From NCBI GenBank assembly GCA_964464595.1, contig CAYXGW010000014.1:4643-68642 (forward strand): a stretch of 64,000 bases of DNA, in the 5' to 3' direction. Shown one piece after another: positions 35,390-44,573 of the stretch. The translations under genes were made by a program, and so were the position numbers. The notes under the pieces were generated by a model that did no database searches, was not told the DNA's origin, and saw only the letters and a program-made list of their open reading frames with translations. The first letter of the stretch is position 1. Every line of letters begins with the position of its first letter. Source of the DNA: JADFJB01 sp964464595. GTDB taxonomy: Bacteria; Zhuqueibacterota; JdFR-76; DREG01.

Positions 35390-38300
35390 TCATTCAACAA
35401 ACTCCCAGCGGATCGCATCCGCAATTATATAGCCACTGCCTTTATCCGAAAGTTCGACAACCGCAGCTTCTCCCTCGACGAGTCGATATCGGCCAAGAGG
35501 GAACCAGCCTTCTGCTGTATCTTCCGGCTGAAAGTCGACGGGAAATATTCCATCAGCGCTGGTTACAGCAACTTGATATTTACGACTAATGTTACGGTAC
35601 CACCAGGATGTTCCCATTTTAACATAAAAGCTCAATTCATAATCGCCACTCCTGGGGGCCTGCATTTCCCAGCGAGCGGGATATTGGCCGCTGCCGGCGC
35701 GTTTGTATTGCCAACCAAAATAATACTTACCATAGGCGATTGACGTTGTCCACGACCACCAACTTCTGCCTTTGGAAGGAGGTCGGAAATATTTCTTCTC
35801 ATTGCTGGTTGGTGTAAAAAAACCATCGTCCCGATCGTCAATGATAATCGATCGAGAATCTTCCAATGATGATACAACATAAGAAGTATCAATTGGCGAT
35901 TTCCGTGAAATTCGGGAAGAAATTGTAATTTGCTTTTGAATACTGCCCCGATTTCGAGAAAAATAAGGAATCACAGAAATTCTTTCTGGTTCATCAGGCA
36001 CAATAAATTTTAATTCCTTCTCCTGGAAGCTTCCAAGCTGGATATTGCGCCGGATTTTGTCATTCTTCGTATGACAAATCAATCGAACAAACCCGTCGCC
36101 TCGTTCGCCGTTTAGTACTTTTGTTGTCACCTGGTAGGATATTTTCATTTGTCCGGAATCAATTTTTTCAGCATCGGCTTGGGTTATGCGGTAACCTGGT
36201 AAGGATGTTTGTTCAAACCACTGATCGAAAAATCCTTTTATATCTTGGTTACTGGTTTCCTGTAAAATTTGTATAAAATCATACCTGGTAACTGGTTGAT
36301 AGCGGTATTTCTCTGCTAATTTTTGCAGAGCTTGATAATAAATATCTTCATCTGTTTTAGCTTGTAACATTTGTAAGACAGGCGGTGCTTTAAAATCAAC
36401 TGCTGCTCGAAATAGTATGCTGTTATTTTCAGGTGTATATTTTATTAATGGTTTTTGCAACAGTGCAGATATTAAAGAATCAATTTCAATGTCATATCTC
36501 CGTCTAATCGCCCAAGTGTCAAAATTACGCAAGCGATCATTGGCGCTTAGAGTGAGATAGTGCCTGTCAGGATAAAATGCATCATTGATTTTTCGATCTG
36601 CTTCTTCGTACAATTGCAGATCCAGGGCTCTGGTAAGTACCGGATCCTTAATGTCTATAGTGAAATGTAAGTAGTTTTTCATAGGAGAGCGAAGGCTTCC
36701 GTCTTTGCGCCATGTTCTTTGGGGAATGAATGTTTCTAATACTAAATCAATAAATACATCTCTCTTTACCTTGGTTGATGAATCGTCTTGCCCATCTCGC
36801 CTGGCTCTTTTTGTTTTACTTTTAATCTCTTCACTAATTCTCTTACTCGCCAGGCTTACTTCACTTAGCATGATGATACCAGGTTGAATTAAAATATTGT
36901 TGAGACCAAAGCGATTGATATATACTTGCAGATGCAAAGGTGTTTCGACGATAGCCAGTCGAGGGTAGGGATATGGGATACCTGAAACTTCTTCAAAAAT
37001 CTCCAACATTCGTTCAATAGCATCTAAGCAAGTATCAGCAACATCCTCGAATTCCTCAAAATCCAGCAGGTGATTTTTATAATAATAAAACTCTAATTTG
37101 GTTTGCTGAAATTGGTGAGATAAAACCTGGTAACTTCCAATGTGAAGAGAATATCCTGGCAGTGGTTTTTCCACAAGAAAAGTGGTATGTTTTCTTCTTT
37201 GATCAGTTGTATCAACTGCAACGATACCCTGAGAAATAGTTCTTAGATGAGGATCTGTTTCAACCCGGATCCTGGCTGTCGCAAAGTTTTTGTCTTTAGG
37301 TGCATGAAATGGATACCCGGCAGCAGCTCCAGGTGTTGGGTACCATCCGCTTTCTGCCGGAAGCACTGCGAATTTCTCATCAACCCAGGCTGAGATATTG
37401 GGTTGTCTCCACGGCCCGTTACTTTTTTCAATGAGTCCATTTTTTTCGGCGATACGATCAAGCATAAAAAGATCGCCATCGACATTACCCGAATATTGCA
37501 CTTCGAGTGTATCAGTTTGACTTGAGAATAAAGGTTTGTTTTGTAAATCGAGTTCAAGTAGTTGGTGTTTCTGTGTAAAATCGATTTCTTCTCCGTTGTA
37601 CCAATTCACTCTGCTTACTCTTAGATTTCCATTTAATGCAAACACCAACCGATGCAATAATTGAGGATTCGGATTTGTAATGACCATTTTTACATTAACT
37701 TGAAGAGGTGTTGTTTTATCGCCATGGACAATATCAAAATCATAATGCTTAACTTTACAGGCGGGTTCTGATATCCATTGTCCTTGGTATTCAAAATCTG
37801 CTAATCGATTTTCTTCTATGGCTTGATTTTGGTTTATGATTTTATTTCCCACGCTAAAGGCCAAAAAAGAAAACAATAATAATGAGGCGAGAGTTAGTCG
37901 AAAAGAAAAATTTGATTGCCTTAGCCTTGGATAAAGGAGAATAGTTAGAGCTAGTAATACAGCCGTTATCATGACAAAAAATAATCGTTGCCACAATATG
38001 GGTTCAAGGTTGCCAAACCCAATTAAATCACTGTAAAAAATTTGTGCTAAAAAACAACCATAATCAAACATCCCATAAAATTTGTCCTGGAAATAAGAAA
38101 AAATGCTGACAACATAACCTAGTGACAGTAACATTGCCACAGCAGGAATCCGAACCAGACTAATAAGAAGGAAAACAAGGGCAACCATAAAAAGGATTGA
38201 AGGCAAGGTAACCACCAGGAAATACGTAATGAAAGGCAAAATATTAAAACTGGCTCCAAGAGCGAAATACTTAATAGTCCGAGAAACAATTGCAATAAAG

Positions 38301-38683
38301 ATTAAAAATAAGTTGAGATAAAGTATTGAAGTAACAACGCCAAAATATTTTCCTAATACCCAATTTGCCGTGGTCATAGGTTTGGAAAACATAACTTCAT
38401 CTAATCGCCATTTTTCTTCCAGTTTTCTAAAATCGACCGCAACAAAAACAATCAAAATGATCTGGACGAAACTAAAGAAAAATAAGGCCAAATATGCATC
38501 TGTCCCCTCAAGAAGAAATTCACCTGGGATTTGATCCTCTATAAAAGTTATCAGGGTAAAAATGACCATAAAAAAGATAATGGAAACAATGCCAGCGCCA
38601 CCCAGTACCCAAAATTTAGCGGTTCTGTATAGCATCAAACGTTCATTTGCAGCTATAGTAAGAATGTATTTTAATGAATTCAA
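35390..38683 (-). CDS. ABC-2 permease fused to a degenerate M1 peptidase domain and a golvesin-like domain
   Basis: 1,097 residues. Residues 1 to about 290 hold a cytoplasmic start, ABC-2 helices (KPMTTANWVLGKYFGVVTS coupling region) and a last helix near FSFLAFSVGNKII. The outer part resembles an M1 aminopeptidase: an N-terminal beta domain, YPTPGAAAGYPFHAP, PYPRLAIVETP and a late FFDQWFEQTSLPGYR. Where HExxH should lie the sequence reads RDVFIDLVLETFIPQ, so no zinc site is visible and it is probably not a protease. The last about 150 residues (IIDDRDDGFF ... GWFPLGRYRLVEGEAAVVEL ... YIIADAIRWE) match a golvesin-C-like beta-sandwich. The partner ATPase is encoded 61 bases upstream. Such permease-M1 hybrids are known in Bacteroidota; their substrates are not. 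Confidence 0.88.
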   Translation of the reverse strand: MNSLKYILTIAANERLMLYRTAKFWVLGGAGIVSIIFFMVIFTLITFIEDQIPGEFLLEGTDAYLALFFFSFVQIILIVFVAVDFRKLEEKWRLDEVMFSKPMTTANWVLGKYFGVVTSILYLNLFLIFIAIVSRTIKYFALGASFNILPFITYFLVVTLPSILFMVALVFLLISLVRIPAVAMLLSLGYVVSIFSYFQDKFYGMFDYGCFLAQIFYSDLIGFGNLEPILWQRLFFVMITAVLLALTILLYPRLRQSNFSFRLTLASLLLFSFLAFSVGNKIINQNQAIEENRLADFEYQGQWISEPACKVKHYDFDIVHGDKTTPLQVNVKMVITNPNPQLLHRLVFALNGNLRVSRVNWYNGEEIDFTQKHQLLELDLQNKPLFSSQTDTLEVQYSGNVDGDLFMLDRIAEKNGLIEKSNGPWRQPNISAWVDEKFAVLPAESGWYPTPGAAAGYPFHAPKDKNFATARIRVETDPHLRTISQGIVAVDTTDQRRKHTTFLVEKPLPGYSLHIGSYQVLSHQFQQTKLEFYYYKNHLLDFEEFEDVADTCLDAIERMLEIFEEVSGIPYPYPRLAIVETPLHLQVYINRFGLNNILIQPGIIMLSEVSLASKRISEEIKSKTKRARRDGQDDSSTKVKRDVFIDLVLETFIPQRTWRKDGSLRSPMKNYLHFTIDIKDPVLTRALDLQLYEEADRKINDAFYPDRHYLTLSANDRLRNFDTWAIRRRYDIEIDSLISALLQKPLIKYTPENNSILFRAAVDFKAPPVLQMLQAKTDEDIYYQALQKLAEKYRYQPVTRYDFIQILQETSNQDIKGFFDQWFEQTSLPGYRITQADAEKIDSGQMKISYQVTTKVLNGERGDGFVRLICHTKNDKIRRNIQLGSFQEKELKFIVPDEPERISVIPYFSRNRGSIQKQITISSRISRKSPIDTSYVVSSLEDSRSIIIDDRDDGFFTPTSNEKKYFRPPSKGRSWWSWTTSIAYGKYYFGWQYKRAGSGQYPARWEMQAPRSGDYELSFYVKMGTSWWYRNISRKYQVAVTSADGIFPVDFQPEDTAEGWFPLGRYRLVEGEAAVVELSDKGSGYIIADAIRWEFVE

Positions 38684-38744
38684 AAAGAGATATTTCCTTA
38701 TTCTTAATCTACTTTATTCTATTTATAGTTTGATAATTTTCAGA

Positions 38745-39659
38745 TTATACTTGTTCCTTTTCAAGGTTCTCTTCATCATCAACATGTTCACCGATAACAA
38801 ATTCCATGAAATACATATAAGCATCCTCAAGGTTGGGCGGCACTTCTTCCATTTTGAATCCGTTCAATGGGTCACCCACAACACGAAGAAGGAGCTGGTT
38901 GTTAGCGGGTATGGTAGATATTACATGCATCTGTGAAGAAATAACTCCAAAATCTTCTTCATTACAAGTTACTTGCCAAACCTTACCCACTGCTTTGTTG
39001 ATTAATGTCTCAGGTCGACCGTTATAAACAACTTTACCAAGAGAAAGCAATGCAATATCTTCACAGGTGCTGGATATATCCCCTACGATGTGCGTACTGA
39101 GAATAATGATTTTATCGCTGCTAATCTCAGCAAGTAAATTGCGAAAACGAATTCTTTCCTCAGGGTCCAAACCTGTAGTGGGTTCATCGACGATGAGTAA
39201 CTGTGGATTCCCAACCAAAGCTTGAGCTATGCCTAAACGTCGTAACATTCCACCTGAGTATGTTTTGACTTTTCGATCACAAACGTCACTCAATGCAACT
39301 TGGGCAAGTGTCTTTTGCACCCAGTTTTTAGTTTCTCTAGAAGAAACACCACTCAACTTTGCAATATAGGTCAAAAATTCCATTCCTGTCATTTGTGGAT
39401 AAGCGCCAAAAAATTGCGGCAGGTAGCCCAGTTTGGAACGGATTTCACGCCTATGTGTCAACACATTGTAACCATTAATTGAGACATCTCCTGATGAGGG
39501 CATTTCAAGAGTAGCCAAGATTTTCATTAAGGTGCTTTTACCAGCGCCATTGGGACCCAATAAACCGAACATGCCGGTAGAAATATCCAAATCTACATTA
39601 TTTAGTGCAAATACACCGCCTCGATATTCTTTATTTAAGTTTCGAATTTTGATATGCAT
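38745..39659 (-). CDS. ABC transporter ATP-binding protein
   Basis: 304 residues. Walker A LLGPNGAGKSTLMK (about 34-47), signature YSGGMLRRLGIAQ, Walker B LLIVDEPTTGLDPEE and switch His in ILSTHIVGDI are all present. The first strand MHIKIRNLNKEYRGG runs directly into FALNNVDLDI, in contrast to the fusion protein, where an insert sits at this place. The C-terminal LEDAYMYF segment matches LEDAYVLL of the fusion. It energises the permease encoded just downstream and is the first gene of the minus-strand export run. Confidence 0.95.
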   Translation of the reverse strand: MHIKIRNLNKEYRGGVFALNNVDLDISTGMFGLLGPNGAGKSTLMKILATLEMPSSGDVSINGYNVLTHRREIRSKLGYLPQFFGAYPQMTGMEFLTYIAKLSGVSSRETKNWVQKTLAQVALSDVCDRKVKTYSGGMLRRLGIAQALVGNPQLLIVDEPTTGLDPEERIRFRNLLAEISSDKIIILSTHIVGDISSTCEDIALLSLGKVVYNGRPETLINKAVGKVWQVTCNEEDFGVISSQMHVISTIPANNQLLLRVVGDPLNGFKMEEVPPNLEDAYMYFMEFVIGEHVDDEENLEKEQV

Positions 39660-39793
39660 GGATTGTTTACTGGAATGTGCTCTCTATGTTACATGATCTA
39701 TAGTATTTTTTTTATTTGAATTATAATCATCTCAACTATGGACAGGCGGTTAGTTAAAAAAGTTGCAACCACTTAATAATTCAAGCAGATAAA

Positions 39794-42001
39794 TTACAAA
39801 TTCTTACTCCAGAATTCCAACATCCTGGTGAACAAGTGTATTCGGGCCGGACGATCAGAAATTCCATGCTTTCGCATAGGATAAAACATCATATCAAACT
39901 GAATATTTGACTGGATGAGTTCTTCGATAAACCGCCAGGAATTCTGTGGATGAACGTTATCGTCATATGTGCCATGGACTAATAAAAGCCGGCCATGCAG
40001 GTTTTTCGCACTTTTGACGAATGAGGTTTTGGCATAGCCATCCGGATTATCTTGTGGTCTTTTCATGGCAAACTCGGTCCATTTGGTATCATAATATTTC
40101 CAATCTGTCACTGGAGCTACCGAAATTCCAGCTTTGAATTCAGGGGAGTTTGTCATTGCATTCAACGTGAAACTACCACCACCACTCCATCCCCAAATTC
40201 CGAATCGCTCTGCATCCACATAAGGCTGAGATTTTAACCATTTCACGCCATCAATAATATCCTTTAGTTCAATCGGACCTGACATCATTTTAACTACACG
40301 ATTTTCAAGATTTTTGCTTATTGCCGTGGACGCAGGATGATCAAAACGTACTACCAAATAGCCTTTACGTAACAGGATCTGGTCGAAATATCTAGCTGTA
40401 TTCCAGGAATTGAATACCGTAGGCGCCGAAGGTCCTGCATAGATATGGAAAATGATTGGATATTTTTGATTCGGATCGAAATTCTTTGGTTTTAGTATTT
40501 CCGCCGGCATTTGAAATCCATTGGCAGTTGGGATCGTAAATAACTCCGGATATTGAAATTCAAGAGATTCGACTAATTCTTTTCGAGGTTCCGCCAGAGC
40601 TAGTTTTAATGAACCGTTATTTTTGTAAAGAGACAATGAGGGAGGAGAATGGATATCGGAAAAAGAGTCGAAATAATATTCGGCGTTTGGGCTGAAAGAA
40701 ATTCTATGTGTTCCATCTGCCCTGGATAAATGTTCCATTTTTTTACCATCTAAGTTGATGCGATAAAGATGACGTTCGATCGAGGATTTTTTTAGAGCCG
40801 TAAAATAAATCCATCCTCTTTTTTCATCGATAGCTACAACCGACTGCCGTAGCCAAAAGACACCTCCCGAAGAGCGCAAAGCCCATTCTCCTTTGGTAAT
40901 TTGATTAATCAATTCACCTTCTAATGAAAATCGGTAAAGATGTGCATAGCCATCGCGTTCAGACTGCCAAATGAAACTATTGCCATCGCCCATAAAATAA
41001 AAATCGTCATTAATATTAACCCAGCCTTCATCCTTTTCTGTCATGATAAGTTTTGTTTTTCCATTTATGCGATCAACAAAATACAGGTCTAGTTCAGTTT
41101 GAGAGCGGTTCATGGTTTGAACAGCTAGCCGCTTGTGGTCAGGTAGCCACTTCACCCGGGCAACATATTCGAAATTGTTTTCATCTAAATCCACCCAAGT
41201 TGTTTTTCCATTACCTATTTTAGCAATTCCAATTCTAACGATTGGATTTTCCGTACCGGCTTTGGGGTAACGTTGTTTAATCACCCTGGGAACAGCGGGT
41301 TCATAATGGACATAATGCATCACAGACACATTGGATTCATCGGATTGCAAGTATGCGATGGCTTTGGAGTCATCAGACCACCAATAACCAATATCGCGCC
41401 GGCCAAAAATTTCCTCCCAATAAACCCAGGAGAGGGTTCCATTCAACAAAGTTTCGGAGCCGTCTAAGGTTAAGCGCTGTTCTGTCCTTTTTTTGATATC
41501 ATAAATATAGAGATCATTGCTCTGGACAAAAGAGAGCAATTTACCATTGGGTGAAAAATTTACAGAACTTTCTGATTCGTCAGTTTTTGTTATTTGTTCA
41601 AATTGCGAGTCTTGAAGGTTTAGTAGAAAAATATCTCCATCAAATAAATAAACCGCATTTTTCCCATTTTGATCAAAAGAAAGTGGCCAGCTTAATGAAT
41701 TCGCAGGACTATCCTCACGAAAAGAATTCAAACTGGTCAATGCTTTTTTCAAATTAACAGCCGGTGAGCGTTTACCGGATTTAGGGTTTAAGATCTCAAA
41801 AGTTCGCTTCCCGCTTGGTTTTCTTAAGTCTTGAATAATGGCTGTATTATTCTTTAACCATAAATATCTTGGAATAGTAGTAATTTCTCTACTTTTGTTG
41901 CTGTAAATCCACTCTACTGTAATTTCTTGTTTTGTTTGGGAATATACTGTTGGTAAAAGAACGCAAGTGAATATTAAACAGAATAAGAATTTATTTCGCA
42001 T
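39794..42001 (-). CDS. Dipeptidyl peptidase IV-type serine peptidase (S9)
   Basis: 735 residues. ATG at 42001, with GGAG at a proper distance, is preferred over the in-frame GTG at 42004. Signal peptide to about residue 22 (LPTVYSQ). The beta-propeller region contains the NGTLSWVYWEEIFGRRDIGYW stretch with the substrate-anchoring Glu pair region, WWSDDSKAIAYLQSDES and later blades. The hydrolase domain has GWSGGGSF with the nucleophile (about 606), HGTYDDNVHP with the Asp (about 683) and RKHGIS with the His (about 715). Exported; removes N-terminal dipeptides, typically Xaa-Pro. DPP4 usually has GWSYGG, so the Gly in place of Tyr is a mild variation. Confidence 0.92.
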   Translation of the reverse strand: MRNKFLFCLIFTCVLLPTVYSQTKQEITVEWIYSNKSREITTIPRYLWLKNNTAIIQDLRKPSGKRTFEILNPKSGKRSPAVNLKKALTSLNSFREDSPANSLSWPLSFDQNGKNAVYLFDGDIFLLNLQDSQFEQITKTDESESSVNFSPNGKLLSFVQSNDLYIYDIKKRTEQRLTLDGSETLLNGTLSWVYWEEIFGRRDIGYWWSDDSKAIAYLQSDESNVSVMHYVHYEPAVPRVIKQRYPKAGTENPIVRIGIAKIGNGKTTWVDLDENNFEYVARVKWLPDHKRLAVQTMNRSQTELDLYFVDRINGKTKLIMTEKDEGWVNINDDFYFMGDGNSFIWQSERDGYAHLYRFSLEGELINQITKGEWALRSSGGVFWLRQSVVAIDEKRGWIYFTALKKSSIERHLYRINLDGKKMEHLSRADGTHRISFSPNAEYYFDSFSDIHSPPSLSLYKNNGSLKLALAEPRKELVESLEFQYPELFTIPTANGFQMPAEILKPKNFDPNQKYPIIFHIYAGPSAPTVFNSWNTARYFDQILLRKGYLVVRFDHPASTAISKNLENRVVKMMSGPIELKDIIDGVKWLKSQPYVDAERFGIWGWSGGGSFTLNAMTNSPEFKAGISVAPVTDWKYYDTKWTEFAMKRPQDNPDGYAKTSFVKSAKNLHGRLLLVHGTYDDNVHPQNSWRFIEELIQSNIQFDMMFYPMRKHGISDRPARIHLFTRMLEFWSKNL

Positions 42002-42068
42002 CACAACTCCTTTTAAACATTTTGTAAGATTGAGTTAATCTCTTTGATAATTATCCGGTTTATTATTT

Positions 42069-42737
42069 TCATTCCAAGTTGTCTCTTGACTTTACTGCCT
42101 TAAAGAAAGCGCGCAATTTGCCTTCATCCAGCTTGCCATTCGTCCGAACGCCGGAACACAGGTCAACACCATATGGATTGACTTGACGAATGGCTTCCTT
42201 CACATTTCCAGGATTGAGCCCGCCAGCGAGAAAAACAGGTACCTGAACAGAATTGCAAATTTGATAACTAATTTCCCAATCATGGGTTTTTCCAGTTCCT
42301 CCCAACTCTTTCACCAAGAGGGATTGATTACCCGAATCGAGTAAAATAGTGTCGACAAGAGGTGCAATTTCTTTGGCTTCTGAGAGAGTTTCTTCTCCAG
42401 TGACATGAATGACTTGAACGATCTTAACGCCTGGCATTTGAGAACGAAGTTCATGGTGTGAGCCTTCGATTAAGCGGTCACAGAGTTGAATCGTGTTCAC
42501 GCCGCATTCTTTTTGCTGATGGATGATGGCATCAATTTCTTGTTTACTGGTTAACAGGAAAGAACTTACCCCGGGTGGAATTGTCGTAACGATTTCGGCA
42601 ATGAGTTCTTCTGAAATGACCCCCGGTCCGCTTGGCATTTCTGAGACTAATCCAAGTGCCGAGGCACCAAACCGAATAGCAAGCGTTGCTTCTTCAACAC
42701 TACTGATACAGCAGATTTTAACTCTCGTAAAATGCAT
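42069..42737 (-). CDS. trpF: Phosphoribosylanthranilate isomerase-like protein (TrpF family)
   Basis: 222 residues of TrpF-type TIM barrel. RVKICCISSVEEA replaces the usual VKICG at the first strand but keeps the catalytic Cys. TILLDSGNQ supplies the general-acid Asp, and FLAGGLNPGNVKEAI and YGVDLCSGVRTNGKLD match the phosphate-binding end. The enzyme converts phosphoribosylanthranilate to CdRP in tryptophan synthesis. No other trp gene is nearby, and the first-strand motif is atypical, so a TrpF-like paralogue with another substrate is possible. It is probably co-transcribed with the peptidase downstream (64 bases). Confidence 0.75.
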   Translation of the reverse strand: MHFTRVKICCISSVEEATLAIRFGASALGLVSEMPSGPGVISEELIAEIVTTIPPGVSSFLLTSKQEIDAIIHQQKECGVNTIQLCDRLIEGSHHELRSQMPGVKIVQVIHVTGEETLSEAKEIAPLVDTILLDSGNQSLLVKELGGTGKTHDWEISYQICNSVQVPVFLAGGLNPGNVKEAIRQVNPYGVDLCSGVRTNGKLDEGKLRAFFKAVKSRDNLE

Positions 42738-42953
42738 TTATTTTAGTTATACTAAAGTTGTTTTTTCGATTAACTTAATTTTAATTATAATAAATTCTAA
42801 AGAACTTTGCAATACAAAGTTAAGAAAGATGTTGAACTAAATCACAAAAAATTTCAAAAAAAGTATTCATCATTTATTCAATATAACTATTGGATGCTTT
42901 TTCGTTCTAAATAATTCAAGTATCATTAATAAATGTGAACGTTCGAAAAATCA

Positions 42954-42982
42954 ACCGCAAGTATTTTGGGAAAAAGTTGTCT
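42954..42982 (+). promoter_or_regulatory. Putative ECF-type promoter upstream of the sigma factor gene
   Basis: ACCGCAAGT, 13 bases, then GTTGTCT. The same two blocks with identical spacing occur at 43612-43640 before the anti-sigma gene. CAAGT to GTCT spacing is 16 bases, in the range of ECF -35/-10 elements, and GTCT resembles the usual ECF -10. I infer autoregulation by the sigma factor encoded 44 bases downstream. Confidence 0.5.
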
Positions 42983-43025
42983 TATTGTAAAATAAGTTAC
43001 GTGTATTCTATCGGATAGATTGATA

Positions 43026-43598
43026 GTGAATGAAAAAGAGATTATTGCTGAGATAAAAAAGAACAGCTCCCATGCCTTCAAGGAATTGGTTGAATCCTAT
43101 AAAGATTCGGTAGTCAATACTTGTTATGGTTTCTTACTTAACAGAGAAGATGCCGAGGATATCGCCCAAGATGTTTTTATCGAAGTTTATTTTTCAATTC
43201 AATCCTTTCGCGGCGATGCACAGTTGTCAACCTGGTTATACAGAATTTCAGTAAACAAGTCCCTCAATTATTTAAAGAAAAAGAAACGGTTGAAATGGGT
43301 AGGCAGTTTTTCCGGCACGCCTGGAAGTGAAAAGCAATTAGAGTTACCTGCAATTGATAGTACTTCAAATCCGCAAAAAGACCTGGAGCAAGCTGAAAGA
43401 GTAAAGATACTTCAAAAAGCAATCGAATCTTTAGCTAATAATCAGAAGATTTCCTTCACGCTCAGTAAATATGAAGATTTAAGTTACAAACAGATTGCAG
43501 CCGTAATGGGAATTACAATCCCCGCAGTTGAATCTCTTCTCAACCGTGCTAAAAAAAATTTACAGAAAAAACTATTCAGTTATTACAAAAGCCAATGA
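43026..43598 (+). CDS. ECF-type RNA polymerase sigma factor
   Basis: 190 residues from a GTG at 43026 (MNEKEIIAEIKKN); a TTG at 43020 is in frame two codons earlier. Region 2 is AFKELVESYKDSVVNTCYGF with DAEDIAQDVFIEVY and STWLYRISVNKSLNYL. A polar linker follows, then region 4 with SYKQIAAVMGITIPAVESLLNRAKKNLQ. This is the RpoE/SigW-like group, controlled by membrane anti-sigma factors. The single-helix protein encoded next fits that role, and envelope genes follow in the same direction. Confidence 0.92.
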   Translation: MNEKEIIAEIKKNSSHAFKELVESYKDSVVNTCYGFLLNREDAEDIAQDVFIEVYFSIQSFRGDAQLSTWLYRISVNKSLNYLKKKKRLKWVGSFSGTPGSEKQLELPAIDSTSNPQKDLEQAERVKILQKAIESLANNQKISFTLSKYEDLSYKQIAAVMGITIPAVESLLNRAKKNLQKKLFSYYKSQ

Positions 43599-43611
43599 AA
43601 AAAATATATAG

Positions 43612-43640
43612 ACCGCAAGTTTTTAGAAAAACAGTTGTCT
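43612..43640 (+). promoter_or_regulatory. Second copy of the putative ECF-type promoter
   Basis: ACCGCAAGT, 13 bases, GTTGTCT, the same layout as at 42954-42982. It lies 14 bases after the sigma gene and 24 bases before the anti-sigma gene. It may give the downstream genes a separate sigma-dependent start. Confidence 0.5.
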
Positions 43641-43663
43641 AAAGAATTAATAAGGTCAGAAAA

Positions 43664-44017
43664 ATGAAAAAGAATAAAAAAGAAATTACTGAAATCGAAA
43701 ATGAAGTATTCAAAACACTTCATTGTTTAGATGGAATGGATAAGGTTAAAGCAAGTCGGTTTTTCTATAAAAGAGTGCAACAAAAGTTAGAATATCCTGA
43801 AATGAAAGGAGTGTTTAAAATATTGCAGGGTGTTTTGATTAGGCGATTACAGCCAGCGCTGGCGCCGGTTTTTGTAGCTGCTAGTATTTTGCTAGGCATC
43901 TTTATCGGTACTGAAGTGTCTTCGGACGAACTTTCTGAAAATCTAGAAAGCTTTGCATCAACTTACGGGATTGAAGCACCCAATTTGAATACTTATCAAT
44001 TGTTAATGGAAGAATAA
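43664..44017 (+). CDS. Probable membrane anti-sigma factor
   Basis: 117 residues: a charged cytoplasmic N-terminus of about 65 residues, one membrane helix (LAPVFVAASILLGIFIG) and a short outer tail. Size, topology and place directly after an ECF sigma gene suggest it binds and restrains the sigma factor. I do not see a zinc HxxxCxxC motif, so it is not a classical ZAS protein. The stop is one base from the next start. Confidence 0.65.
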   Translation: MKKNKKEITEIENEVFKTLHCLDGMDKVKASRFFYKRVQQKLEYPEMKGVFKILQGVLIRRLQPALAPVFVAASILLGIFIGTEVSSDELSENLESFASTYGIEAPNLNTYQLLMEE

Positions 44018-44018
44018 A

Positions 44019-44540
44019 ATGAACTACTTTACAAAAAAACGTCTATTATTTTGGGGAATTATTCTTCTAGTGATCATGAATGTATCCTCACTGGCAACAG
44101 TATGGTATCAACAACATCGCTTTCCATTTCCGCCAGCTCCAGATCGTCCTCCACCACAAAGAACCAATCAATTCTTGTCGCGAGAGTTGGGTTTGACAGA
44201 TGCCCAGGCTGAAGAATTCCAAGAACTCCAGAGGCAACATTTTGATAAAGCTAGAAGGATTCAAGAAGCGATAAGGGAAATGAAGAATAAATTTTTCGGA
44301 GAATTGTCTACGGCTTCTCCGGATACGCTAAAAGCCAAGCGCATAGCCCTGGAAATTGGAGAAAAGCAATCAGAGCTAGAATTGATGACCTTCAATCATT
44401 TTCTCGAATTAAAGAATAAATGCACATTTGAGCAGAAGTCGCGGTTTGACGGCTTAATTCAAGAGTTAATTAGGACCATGGGCCGGCAACATAAACCTCC
44501 ACCAGGAGAAAGACGATTGCGGCCGCCACCGAAGAATTGA
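44019..44540 (+). CDS. Spy/CpxP/ZraP-like periplasmic protein (membrane-anchored)
   Basis: 173 residues: an N-terminal membrane helix (FWGIILLVIMNVSSLATVWY), a Pro-rich spacer, then a four-helix-type domain with LGLTDAQAEEFQELQRQHFDKARRIQEAI, the LTxxQ-like signature of the Spy/CpxP/ZraP group, and a Pro/Arg-rich tail. Relatives act as periplasmic chaperones or metal sensors within envelope-stress systems. Its place behind an ECF sigma/anti-sigma pair agrees with that role and may make it part of the sensing path. Confidence 0.8.
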   Translation: MNYFTKKRLLFWGIILLVIMNVSSLATVWYQQHRFPFPPAPDRPPPQRTNQFLSRELGLTDAQAEEFQELQRQHFDKARRIQEAIREMKNKFFGELSTASPDTLKAKRIALEIGEKQSELELMTFNHFLELKNKCTFEQKSRFDGLIQELIRTMGRQHKPPPGERRLRPPPKN

Positions 44541-44573
44541 TAATGATCATCACAAAAAAGAAAGGATTCAATC

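Noticed and set aside
35390..38683. Active M1 aminopeptidase
   Set aside because: No HExxH zinc motif is present at the expected place, so only the fold is claimed.
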